Shown here: piece after piece, positions 17,869 through 25,480 of the stretch
How positions within the stretch are numbered: the first letter of the stretch is position 1
Layout: every line of letters begins with the position of its first letter
Source of the DNA: Acidobacteriota bacterium
Lineage (GTDB): Bacteria; Acidobacteriota; Vicinamibacteria; Vicinamibacterales; UBA2999
Length of the DNA: 41,779 nucleotides
Reading direction: 5' to 3'
NCBI GenBank assembly: GCA_013140775.1
Contig: JABFSA010000084.1
Coordinates: forward strand, 1 to 41,779
Made by a program: the position numbers and the translations under genes
The notes under the pieces: model-generated
Databases searched by the model: none
The model's input: the letters and a program-made list of their open reading frames with translations, nothing else
Told to the model about the DNA's origin: nothing

Positions 17869-18352
17869 CCTGCGCCCACGGCGGTGTAACACCGTCGCAA
17901 TTCAGTTCAGCGTCAGGCGGGCGATAGCGCTCCAGCACCGACGATACGTCGTCACGTTCAGCAACACACCGCAATAGGCCCCATTTCGCCGCGTCCAGGA
18001 CGGCGCCATTCGTAAGCAGACGCTCCGCCATCAGCGCATCGCCAACGGCAACCGCCACTTCAAGTGGTGTGAGGCTGATGGGAAAATCGAAGATCACACC
18101 CGGTTGGAGCGGGTACTTCGCGTTCGGATCGTGACCTTGTCTGATGAGGTTGATAATCTCCGCCTCGTCACGAACACCTGCTGTTTCGGCGAGATTCGTC
18201 CGCTGGTGCGGCCACCAGGGGTGACGATCGAACGGCGCGAGCGTCAGCGCGCCAGCCGACATCACCGCCAGCAGACAACCCGGAGCCGCGAGAATCAACG
18301 CCCCCCATCTCCCAATGTCCATGCGTTCGTCGTCCTGGTCGAAGAGCCGCAT
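17855..18352 (-). CDS. Small membrane-anchored ankyrin-type protein (cassette 1)
   Basis: 165 residues. Residues 17-38 (LILAAPGCLLAVMSAGALTL) form one membrane segment, so the rest is probably outside the cytoplasm. What follows has the helix-pair pattern of ankyrin repeats: RDEAEIINLIRQGHDPNAKY, TPLEVAVAVGDALMAERLLTNGA, then a degenerate third unit. Two cysteines (C129 in LLRCVAER, C152 in LNCDGVTPPW) are kept at the same 22-residue spacing in the homologue at 35007-35474. The ATG at 18352 is preferred because GGAG lies 8 nt upstream; a GTG one codon earlier is also possible. It overlaps the GT-C-like gene by 14 nt. Role unknown; an outer-face partner of that enzyme is the obvious guess. Confidence 0.8.
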   Translation of the reverse strand: MRLFDQDDERMDIGRWGALILAAPGCLLAVMSAGALTLAPFDRHPWWPHQRTNLAETAGVRDEAEIINLIRQGHDPNAKYPLQPGVIFDFPISLTPLEVAVAVGDALMAERLLTNGAVLDAAKWGLLRCVAERDDVSSVLERYRPPDAELNCDGVTPPWAQDVER

Positions 18353-18548
18353 CACGGACGCTCCATCGATCGGTCACACCAATCGCCCAACCTGAAACAC
18401 TTCTCCATGTGGAGGCGCGGCCATGTTGGTCCGTTTCAAATGACGTGCGCAAGTCGGCGGTGGCTCCGCATCGGTAGCGCAATCCACGCCGTTGTTGGAT
18501 ACTGAGCGTCAGGCTGGCGCCCGGCGCATCCAGAGTCTCAACCCACAG
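18353..18548. promoter_or_regulatory. Divergent intergenic region
   Basis: 196 nt between the divergently transcribed TM-ankyrin gene and the zinc-ribbon methyltransferase gene, so promoters for both directions should lie here. I see no pair of hexamers close to the sigma-70 consensus. A near-perfect palindrome CTCCATGTGGAG lies at 18403-18414, and GATACT at about 18497-18502 is a weak -10-like hexamer for the plus-strand genes. No gene is seen. Confidence 0.35.
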
Positions 18549-19382
18549 ATGGTAGTCGTCCCCGATCCCGCGACGTGCCCCGCGTGTAGCGGCTCACATG
18601 TGTTCGTCATCGAGCGTTGGCCGCTCGGCAAACGTCACGTGGCCTGTGGCTGCAACGACTGTGGGCTCGTGTTCGTCCATCCGTTTGCGACGCCGGAGGA
18701 GCTCCAGGCGTTCTATGCCCCTGGCGGCCGCTGGAGCACCGTCCATGGCGACGATCGCGTGCCCAAGAAGCGCGGCGCCGGTCGCGCCCTGATGGGCGCG
18801 CTCGACCAGTACTTTCCGGCCAGCCAGCCAGCAGATGGCGCGTCAGTGCTCGACTTCGGGTGCGGCGCGGGCGCATGGTTGAACGAGTTCCAGGATCGCG
18901 GATGGACCACGTACGGGATCGAGCCGTCGACGGATCTCCCGTTCGAGCGACACCAGCGACTGCTGGATATCCCGGACGAGCCTCGGTTCGACATGTTCAT
19001 CGCGTACCATGTCCTCGAGCATCTGCCTCAGCCGCTGGACACACTTCAGCGTCTGGCCGGTGCTCTCCGTGAGGGCGGTTACTGCTTCCTGAGCGTCCCT
19101 CGCGTGGATGCGCTCGCCGCCCACGGCAAGATCCATTACTGCCTGCAGCGACACAACCACATCGTGGCGTTCACTGAGGCGTGTCTGAGGGGACTGCTCG
19201 CACGTGCTGGCATTCAGACGCTTGCCGTGCTCGACTGCCTGGATCGCCCCGACACACCGTCACGCCGGATACGTCTGCTCGGCAGGAAGACCGTCGTCAC
19301 GGTTCCGATGCCCGACGTCTCGGGTGCCCTGCGCAAGGTGGTTCATGACGTGGACCTGCTCGTGACTGCCGCACACGCCTGA
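18549..19382 (+). CDS. Class I SAM methyltransferase with N-terminal zinc ribbon
   Basis: 277 residues from the ATG at 18549; a TTG at 18492 is also open, but the paralog at 38006-38890 likewise has about ten residues before its first CxxC. The N-terminus carries CPAC (10-13) and CxCxxCG (33-39), a rubredoxin-like zinc knuckle. VLDFGCGAGAWL (about 100-111) is the SAM site and AYHVLEHLPQP the post-I acidic region. Proteins of this layout (Methyltransf_23 type) often sit in surface-glycan clusters and methylate sugars or lipids. The stop shares one base with the start of the HTTM gene (TGATG), so the two are coupled. Acceptor unknown. Confidence 0.82.
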   Translation: MVVVPDPATCPACSGSHVFVIERWPLGKRHVACGCNDCGLVFVHPFATPEELQAFYAPGGRWSTVHGDDRVPKKRGAGRALMGALDQYFPASQPADGASVLDFGCGAGAWLNEFQDRGWTTYGIEPSTDLPFERHQRLLDIPDEPRFDMFIAYHVLEHLPQPLDTLQRLAGALREGGYCFLSVPRVDALAAHGKIHYCLQRHNHIVAFTEACLRGLLARAGIQTLAVLDCLDRPDTPSRRIRLLGRKTVVTVPMPDVSGALRKVVHDVDLLVTAAHA

Positions 19383-20716
19383 TGACGCAGTTTCTGGCGA
19401 AGCGCATCCCGCCGCTTTCGTCGTCTCAGCTCGGATTGTTTCGAATCGTCTTCGGCACAGCCCTGTTGCTCGTGTTCCTCGACGAAAACGTGCTCCTTCG
19501 TGACGCGCTTCCGCGGGAACTGCATCGCAACTACAGCCGTCTTGCCAGGATGGAGTGGGTTCACTGGATCGCGGCGACGAAACCTGCGCTCACAGCAGTT
19601 GCGACGGTTGTCTACGTTGCCCTTGCGGCGTTCATCGTTGGCTTCTGGACACGTCTCGCATCCGCGATCGTCGCCATCGGTTTCCTTGTGCATGCGCTGG
19701 TCGTCCTCCAGAGCTCGGGGGTTCACAACCTCGGCATTCTTGCCGTCACGCTGCTCTGTCTGCTGGTCGTCCCGTGGGGAGATGGACTCAGCCTGGACGC
19801 CCGATTCTCCAGATCACCTCGTTGGACTGAGCGCTCAGGACAGGAATACGGATTCGCGATTTGGTTGCCGGGACTCACTTTTGGCGTGGCGCTCCTGGCA
19901 GCAGCTGTCGCCAAGCTGACGTTTGGCGGCTTGCGATGGGTCACGGAAGGAGCGGTCAAGTATCACTTCGTGGAGGATGCGTCCAACGCTCCGTACACCC
20001 TGGGGTTATGGGTCGCCTCCCACGAGACGGCGGCGATCGCAATGTCGTTTGGCGCTGTCGCACTCGAAGGGCTGTTCATCCTCAACGTCCTTCGCCCTTC
20101 GCCCCTCTGGCGCGCAGCATTCGGGACGAGCGGGATTGCTCTCCTCGTCGGTTTCTACGTATTCCATGGCCTCATCTGGCCCGGCTGGTGGCTGCTTCTG
20201 CTGGTCTTCCTGCCGTGGCAATCCTGGGGACAACCAGCAAGTCCCGCATGGAATCGGGCGCCGGCCCTGCCCTGGCGCTACGGAACTGTCATCGCGTTAG
20301 TGCTGTGCGCGCAGGTCTATGCGTCGACGACGAGAACTGAGATCGAGCCGCTGCTCACCTGGTTCCCGATGTACGCGCATACGTGGCGATCGACTGAGTC
20401 ATTCGACTCCGCGCGCGAGCAACGTCTCTCGAAGTTTTCCTTCCGCGCGAACGGCAAAGACATCACGCAATGGGTCGAGGACGAAGGCGCATGGGACGCG
20501 ATGGTCGCCGCCGCATCAGTGGAACCATCAGAATTGGCTGACACGCAGATCTCTTCGCTGCGGTTTCTGAAATCGCGATACGAAGCGTCCTTCGGTGGGA
20601 GAGTTCCCGACGTGGAAGTGCGTCGGGATCGTGAAGCCTTCGACTGGACGTCCGGCCGATTCGTCCAGGTCGAGCACGACACGCTGTTCGGCGTGATCCA
20701 ACTGGGCAGGTACTGA
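19382..20716 (+). CDS. HTTM-domain (vitamin K carboxylase-like) membrane protein
   Basis: 444 residues with around eight or nine hydrophobic helices in the first 320 (for example FRIVFGTALLLVFLDENVLL, LAAFIVGFWTRLASAIVAIG, GILAVTLLCLLVVPWGDGLSLD). The N-terminal LGLFRIVFG, the 'HNLGILAVTLL' helix and the VPWGDGLSLD turn are typical of HTTM proteins, relatives of gamma-glutamyl carboxylase whose bacterial functions are mostly unknown. The last about 110 residues form a soluble domain containing WFPMYAHTW and a Lys/Arg-rich strand-helix region. It is translationally coupled to the upstream methyltransferase. In a glycan locus it might modify a lipid carrier or an exported glycan, but nothing in the sequence proves a reaction. 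Confidence 0.8.
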   Translation: MTQFLAKRIPPLSSSQLGLFRIVFGTALLLVFLDENVLLRDALPRELHRNYSRLARMEWVHWIAATKPALTAVATVVYVALAAFIVGFWTRLASAIVAIGFLVHALVVLQSSGVHNLGILAVTLLCLLVVPWGDGLSLDARFSRSPRWTERSGQEYGFAIWLPGLTFGVALLAAAVAKLTFGGLRWVTEGAVKYHFVEDASNAPYTLGLWVASHETAAIAMSFGAVALEGLFILNVLRPSPLWRAAFGTSGIALLVGFYVFHGLIWPGWWLLLLVFLPWQSWGQPASPAWNRAPALPWRYGTVIALVLCAQVYASTTRTEIEPLLTWFPMYAHTWRSTESFDSAREQRLSKFSFRANGKDITQWVEDEGAWDAMVAAASVEPSELADTQISSLRFLKSRYEASFGGRVPDVEVRRDREAFDWTSGRFVQVEHDTLFGVIQLGRY

Positions 20717-20790
20717 ACGAACCATTCATCAGAGTCATCGACCCGACAATCGGGCGAGCCATGCCGGCACGAACGCCTCGCTGTCGGAGT
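20717..20790. other. Convergent gap with a small hairpin
   Basis: 74 nt between the convergent HTTM and GT-B genes. CCCGA (20742-20746) and TCGGG (20750-20754) could pair over a 3-nt loop. The stem is short and there is no T-run on either strand, so it is at best a weak bidirectional terminator. Confidence 0.3.
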
Positions 20791-22431
20791 CTAGCGCCGC
20801 GCCCGCAACGGCTTGATCACCGACTTCTGCCAGCGCTTCCCGGCGAGCTTCGCTCGTCGTTTCATTCGCTCTCGTGCAATGGCGACGGTTCGACTCACGG
20901 CTTTCCGGGTGCGGTAGGAGACCTTTTCGATCGCGCGGCGCGTGGGTTTGAACGGACGACGCCGCGCCCAGTCCACGACAGCGGCAACCGCGGACACACT
21001 CAGGATGGCGGGCCAGACCACGGGTGCCCACCACGGGGTCGTCTGTGGCGTCGGCTTCGGCGACGCCGCAAACTTCTCGACGGTGTCCGCGAAAATCGGG
21101 GTGGCCGGACGATCGAGACCATGCGGTCGGATGAAGCTGGCGATGAACCGCTCGGCCTCCGCGCGAGCCGCCTCCGGATCCCGCAGCCGGTCGCTTAGCT
21201 GCCCAACGTGTTCCTCGAGAGTCGAGGCAATCCTGACGCAGCCGCCGTTCTCGGGCAGCAGGTGGTGAAAGTGAATTGTGCCTTCCTGCGTGCTGGCGAA
21301 CTCCTCGGCCAGTAGTGAAAACACCGGACGACCGATGATGGCCGCCTCGATCATCGCGCTCGTGTTGATGCCCACCACCGCCGCGGAGTGATAGATGGAG
21401 TCGTAGAAATCCGCCCGATTCTCGGGGTCAATCGGGTTGTATCCCTGCCGAGGGAACACGGTCACGCCGCGCAGATCAGCGACCGGATCCGGGTCCCACG
21501 CGTGGCAGTTGTAGGGATGGGGCCTGACCACGACGTTGATGTCCTGCATCCGTGGATCAGGGCTCGCGCGAAGCGCCGTGATCCATCGGCGAACGAAGGC
21601 CGCCTCGGCATGCGACTCGGAAATAAAACTCGACGAACCCGTGAACAGCAGGAACGGGCGGTCGTCCGGCAGGCCCACGCGCTGACAGAACTCGCTTCTC
21701 TCACGGGTCACGCGATTGGCGAACCACTTGTCGAAGAGTTGAGCTCCCGTCGTGACGATCTTGTCCTCGGGGATGTAGTGGTACTCGTGTGCTTCTCTCT
21801 TGAGCGCGTCGTTCCAGACGATCACGAGGTCGGGTTCAATGCGCAGCAACCCCTTGTTCGTAAGGTTGTCCCAGCTCGCCACACAGACCGCCGTCCGGAT
21901 GCCGAGCGCGCGCCCGGCCTTCACCCAGTCCACCTGCTTCGAAGCGGCATCGACCAGCGGTGACACGAGCAAGACATCGGGAGCGACCTCACGCAGCGTG
22001 TCGAGCATCGGCGCGTACGGTGGAATCGTGGAGTCCGAGGCCATCAGGCCACGCTGAAGCGTGCGCACGGAACCAGCTCCGAGCCGTGGAATCGCATCGA
22101 GCCAGTGGTAAGCGTACGGCAGCACCTTCCGTTTGATACGCGCGCGCAGTGCGGGCGCTGCGGCAAACCGCGGGTGCAGATAGCGGACGAAGTCCATGAC
22201 CGCGTGCAACCGGTGCGTGGTGGCTCCCCAGAACCCATCGTGCTGCGGCACCATCCCAAGGACGTGCACTTTGTCCGCGTACTTCTGGAGGCCGCCCAAC
22301 CCGACAGGCTTTCCCGTTCGGTCAGACGTGACGGCAATCGTCACGGCATGTCCACGTGCTGCCAGTTCCTCGATGACCGAGTCAAAAAACCGGAGGTACT
22401 CCGGCGACTCCATCAGGAACAACACTTTCAT
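20791..22431 (-). CDS. GT-B-like glycosyltransferase paralog (SWDNLTNK subgroup)
   Basis: 546 residues from the ATG at 22431, which overlaps the preceding stop as ATGA; the open frame runs on to 22605 inside the upstream gene without conserved residues. Very similar to the protein at 13114-14715 along its whole length: KPVGLGGLQKYADKVHVLG, HPRFAAAPALRARIKRKVL, SWDNLTNKGLLRIEPD, RPHPYNCHAWDPDPVADL and GINTSAMIEAAIIGRPVFS. The similarity suggests a recent duplication. The tail starts with a hydrophobic segment (VVWPAILSVSAVAAVV, about 470-490) and continues as about 60 strongly basic residues ending SVIKPLRARR. It is coupled to the GPWTGE-family gene upstream, whereas the 13114-14715 paralog precedes its GPWTGE partner. 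Confidence 0.82.
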   Translation of the reverse strand: MKVLFLMESPEYLRFFDSVIEELAARGHAVTIAVTSDRTGKPVGLGGLQKYADKVHVLGMVPQHDGFWGATTHRLHAVMDFVRYLHPRFAAAPALRARIKRKVLPYAYHWLDAIPRLGAGSVRTLQRGLMASDSTIPPYAPMLDTLREVAPDVLLVSPLVDAASKQVDWVKAGRALGIRTAVCVASWDNLTNKGLLRIEPDLVIVWNDALKREAHEYHYIPEDKIVTTGAQLFDKWFANRVTRERSEFCQRVGLPDDRPFLLFTGSSSFISESHAEAAFVRRWITALRASPDPRMQDINVVVRPHPYNCHAWDPDPVADLRGVTVFPRQGYNPIDPENRADFYDSIYHSAAVVGINTSAMIEAAIIGRPVFSLLAEEFASTQEGTIHFHHLLPENGGCVRIASTLEEHVGQLSDRLRDPEAARAEAERFIASFIRPHGLDRPATPIFADTVEKFAASPKPTPQTTPWWAPVVWPAILSVSAVAAVVDWARRRPFKPTRRAIEKVSYRTRKAVSRTVAIARERMKRRAKLAGKRWQKSVIKPLRARR

Positions 22432-23690
22432 CGAGCCGTACCGGCGAGCGTCTGTGAGAGCGCGAGGCGAACCAGCGGAAAGCCGGCGACATCCAGCGGG
22501 ACGAGCCTGGCGTCGCCGAGGCGCTCGAACACATGCTGAGCGGCGTGCAGATGATGGACCTTGTATGTCTGCGCCGAGTAGAAGGCCAGAGAGGGCACAC
22601 CGCAAAAGGGCGCCAGATACGAATATCCACCGTAGGTACCGACGAACGCCTGCGCGCGCGCGATCACGGCCGTCTGTACCGCCAGGTTTCTTTCAGGAGT
22701 CATGTGCGCCGCATCCACCGTGTGGACACCGCCACCGGTTGCAGACACGTCGCGATGGTCGTCAACGGCGAACGGTGTATTCAGCAGTACGACCGGCACC
22801 TCCCGGCTGATCGCACCGATGATCGACTCGACGTGCGCGCGGTTGGCCGGTGTTTCAGGGAAACAGCCACTGAAATAAAAGCGCGCCGCGACGTACTTGT
22901 CCGGGAGGCCGCGGAGCACGGGATCGTCGATTGGCTCGATCCGACTGTACGTCGCGTACTGCTCGACGCGCGATATCGACGCGATCTGCCGCCAGAAGGG
23001 CATGAACAGCCGATACATCATTCCCGGATGCAGAAGATCGGCACGACCGAGATTGTGTGCCTCGAGCACTCGCTTCAGCACCACCGTGTCGAACTTGCCG
23101 ACCAGGCGCTGCTTCTTGGCGTCCTCCGTCGCGGCTCGAAACTCGTCAGGGGTGAAATACGAAAAGACGTCCGCGTACCGCGTCGCAAGGTCTCCGTACC
23201 AGCCCTTCACGCCTCCGCGCGACACCACCAGTAGACGCTCGGGCGCGAGACCGTAGGTATTGACCACCCACCGAACGAACGGGACCCAGTAGAGCAACTC
23301 AAATCCGACTTCCCCGGTCCAGGGTCCAACGACGATCGGACGATCGTGGCGCAGCAGTTCTCCGATACGTCTCGCAAACCGGCGATCGTCAGTGCCCTGC
23401 TCGTCGAGCACCCGTGCGCGCTCGAACGCCTCCGCAAACGCGCGGTCCTGATGCGCGAAGGACTGCTGCAGGTCCTCCATCCGTCGCTGCAATTCGTGCA
23501 CGGCGGCCGCACTGGCTCGCGACGCCACCGACGAGGCAAGCCGATCGATCGCCTGCCGCTGCGACGCCAGCTCTTCCCGCTCCGCCCGGCCGAACTTGAC
23601 CACCTTCTCTTCAACCTCAGCGAGGCGCTGAAGCGTCCATCGGCCGGTCAATCGGGCGACGAGATTCGAGAGCCTGCCTGGTTCGTTCAC
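22428..23690 (-). CDS. GPWTGE-family putative glycosyltransferase with N-terminal coiled coil
   Basis: 420 residues. About 1-115 is a long heptad-like helix (LAEVEEKVVKFGRAEREELA, then HELQRRMEDLQQSFAHQDRA). The signature GPWTGEVGFELLYW begins at 122, followed by LLVVSRGGVKGWYG, LLHPGMMYRLFMPFWR, YVAARFYFSGCFPETPANR, VVLLNTPF and VGTYGGYSYLAPFCGVP. All of these align by eye with 11925-13103 and with the C-terminal half of 1225-3894. The N-terminal helix is longer than in the other free-standing copy. Both of its ends overlap neighbours by 4 nt (ATGA), tying it to the GT-B paralogs on either side. Not a family I can name; a GT-B-like half or a partner subunit of the adjacent transferases is the best guess. 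Confidence 0.75.
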   Translation of the reverse strand: MNEPGRLSNLVARLTGRWTLQRLAEVEEKVVKFGRAEREELASQRQAIDRLASSVASRASAAAVHELQRRMEDLQQSFAHQDRAFAEAFERARVLDEQGTDDRRFARRIGELLRHDRPIVVGPWTGEVGFELLYWVPFVRWVVNTYGLAPERLLVVSRGGVKGWYGDLATRYADVFSYFTPDEFRAATEDAKKQRLVGKFDTVVLKRVLEAHNLGRADLLHPGMMYRLFMPFWRQIASISRVEQYATYSRIEPIDDPVLRGLPDKYVAARFYFSGCFPETPANRAHVESIIGAISREVPVVLLNTPFAVDDHRDVSATGGGVHTVDAAHMTPERNLAVQTAVIARAQAFVGTYGGYSYLAPFCGVPSLAFYSAQTYKVHHLHAAQHVFERLGDARLVPLDVAGFPLVRLALSQTLAGTAR

Positions 23691-25480
23691 GTGGTCTGTC
23701 CTCCCGGACGAACGCGGTTCAACCAGCGCACGGCCTTCTGCTTGATCCGGCCGCGCAGCGCCATACGCGCACGCCGGCGGGCGTGCGCGACCTTCTCGCG
23801 CTCCCGTACGCGCTTCCGTTCGCCCTTGGTCTGCTCGGCCCGCACGCGTTCTGCCTCCGACTCGCGCACCGCCGCTTCCCGCGCCGCGAGCTTTCCCGCT
23901 CGCCGCTCGTCACGCTCCCGCTTGACGGCCTTCGCGGCTTCGAGGCGTTGCGTGCGTACCTGCACTCTCGCCTCACGACGTTCCTGCTGCGCGCGCTCCT
24001 TCCGGCTCCAATCGTCGCGAAATATCTCGGAGCCATAGATCCGCCGCAGCGCGTGGCACACCGGGAACATCACGGCACGCAGCACGAGAAACCGCAGTTG
24101 CACTCGCTCCGGCGCCGGCGCTGGAGTGCGAAGGAGCTCCTCGACAGTGTCACAGAACACCGGCGTCGCCGGGCGATCGAGACCGTGAGGCCGGATGAAT
24201 TCACGAACGAACCTCGGGTTTGTCTCCGACTCAGGCGACCGCAACGACGCCGCGAGCTGGGCATGATGTTCGTCGAAGCTCCGGCCGGCCCGCAAGACAC
24301 CGCCGCCGACCTTCAACAGGTAGTGAAAGTGCAGCACGCCTTCCTGATTCTCCTGGAACTCGGGCAGAAGAATCGTGTGCACAGGACGGCCGACCACAGC
24401 GCCTTCGAGGAACGCACTCGTGTTCAGCCCGACAATCGCACTGCAGTAGTACAGCGATTCGAAATAGTCGTCCTTCGAGGCATCGTCTACCGGATTCGAG
24501 CCGTAAAAGGCCACGTGTGGGAACGGCGAAAGATCGATACCTTCCCATTCGGACATGCGCGCCGGATGCGGCCGGATGAGCACCGAGGCAGAACGCAGTT
24601 CCGGCTGCGTGCTCTGGCGAAGCTGCCGAACCCATTGCTGGACGAACCCGGCCTCAACCGGACTTCCCCAGAAGAGAGCTGAGCACACATACAGGATGAA
24701 TGGCCGATCAGGATCCAGACCTACGCGTTTGCAGAATTCTTCGCGCGTACGAACGGGCCGCCGGTCGAACCACTGGTCATAGCACTGCGCGCCAGTGACG
24801 ACCACGCGTTCGGCCGGAACGCCGTGCAGCTCGACCGCCTCCTGCTTCTGGGTCTCGTTCCACACAATGACCCGCTGGGGCATATCCCGAATCAGTGCCT
24901 TGCTCGACAGGTGATCCCAGCTGCCCACGCAGAACCCTGTGCGAAGACCGAGCGTGTTGGCCGTTCGCAGAACTTCGAACTGTGACGATCCGAGATAGAC
25001 GAGCGGCGTGATCAGGACGAGGTCGGGCCGCTCTTCGTTCAACTGCGTTTCAATCTCGGGCACAGGTGGAAGAGCGCGTTCCAGCGTGCGCAGAAAAGAA
25101 AGCAGACGACGCCGGTTGGCCGGATTCTGAAAGATCGGGTGCTGGCTCACGCGCACGAGCCGCGGCGGCACACGCTCTTCAGCACGTGCCTTGAGCTTCG
25201 GCGCGACGTCGTATTGCGGCTGGAAGTAGCGCAGGTAGTCGGCCCAGAGACGAATCGTCTTGGCCAGCTCCGACCAGAATGCGGATGTCGTTGGGCTGAG
25301 CCAGCTCCAGGTGATCGCGGAGGAATCGGCGAGCAGCTTGTCGAGTGCCGTGCCCCAACCGAGAGCCTCGGCTCGACCGAGCGCGAGGTGCACGTGATGG
25401 CCGCGGGCGACCAGTTCCCGGATCGTGGGCTCGTACATCCGGAACATACCCAGGTGCCGCATCGAGAAGAAGATCTTCAC
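23687..25480 (-). CDS. GT-B-like glycosyltransferase paralog with long charged tail
   Basis: 597 residues from a GTG at 25480 in a GTGA overlap; a start at 25495 would add five residues ahead of VKIFFSMRHLG. The N-terminus is nearly the same as in the next gene (MRHLGMFRMYE against MRHLGSLRMYE), so these two are close duplicates. Core motifs are SWDHLSSKALIR, VWNETQKQEAVELHGVP, VVTGAQCYDQWF, RPHPARMSEWEG and GLNTSAFLEGAVVG. From about 490 the tail is over 100 residues of Arg, Lys, Glu and Ala with hardly a hydrophobic residue, preceded by a hydrophobic helix (FLVLRAVMFPVCHALRRIYG). It ends with a basic amphipathic stretch (KQKAVRWLNRVRPGG). This is the longest tail among the ten and looks like a coiled coil or single alpha-helix. 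Confidence 0.82.
   Translation of the reverse strand: MKIFFSMRHLGMFRMYEPTIRELVARGHHVHLALGRAEALGWGTALDKLLADSSAITWSWLSPTTSAFWSELAKTIRLWADYLRYFQPQYDVAPKLKARAEERVPPRLVRVSQHPIFQNPANRRRLLSFLRTLERALPPVPEIETQLNEERPDLVLITPLVYLGSSQFEVLRTANTLGLRTGFCVGSWDHLSSKALIRDMPQRVIVWNETQKQEAVELHGVPAERVVVTGAQCYDQWFDRRPVRTREEFCKRVGLDPDRPFILYVCSALFWGSPVEAGFVQQWVRQLRQSTQPELRSASVLIRPHPARMSEWEGIDLSPFPHVAFYGSNPVDDASKDDYFESLYYCSAIVGLNTSAFLEGAVVGRPVHTILLPEFQENQEGVLHFHYLLKVGGGVLRAGRSFDEHHAQLAASLRSPESETNPRFVREFIRPHGLDRPATPVFCDTVEELLRTPAPAPERVQLRFLVLRAVMFPVCHALRRIYGSEIFRDDWSRKERAQQERREARVQVRTQRLEAAKAVKRERDERRAGKLAAREAAVRESEAERVRAEQTKGERKRVREREKVAHARRRARMALRGRIKQKAVRWLNRVRPGGQTT

Noticed and set aside
20742..20754. Hairpin CCCGA-CAA-TCGGG as a terminator
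   Set aside because: The stem is only 5 bp and no T-run follows on either strand, so it is listed only as part of the gap and not as a terminator.
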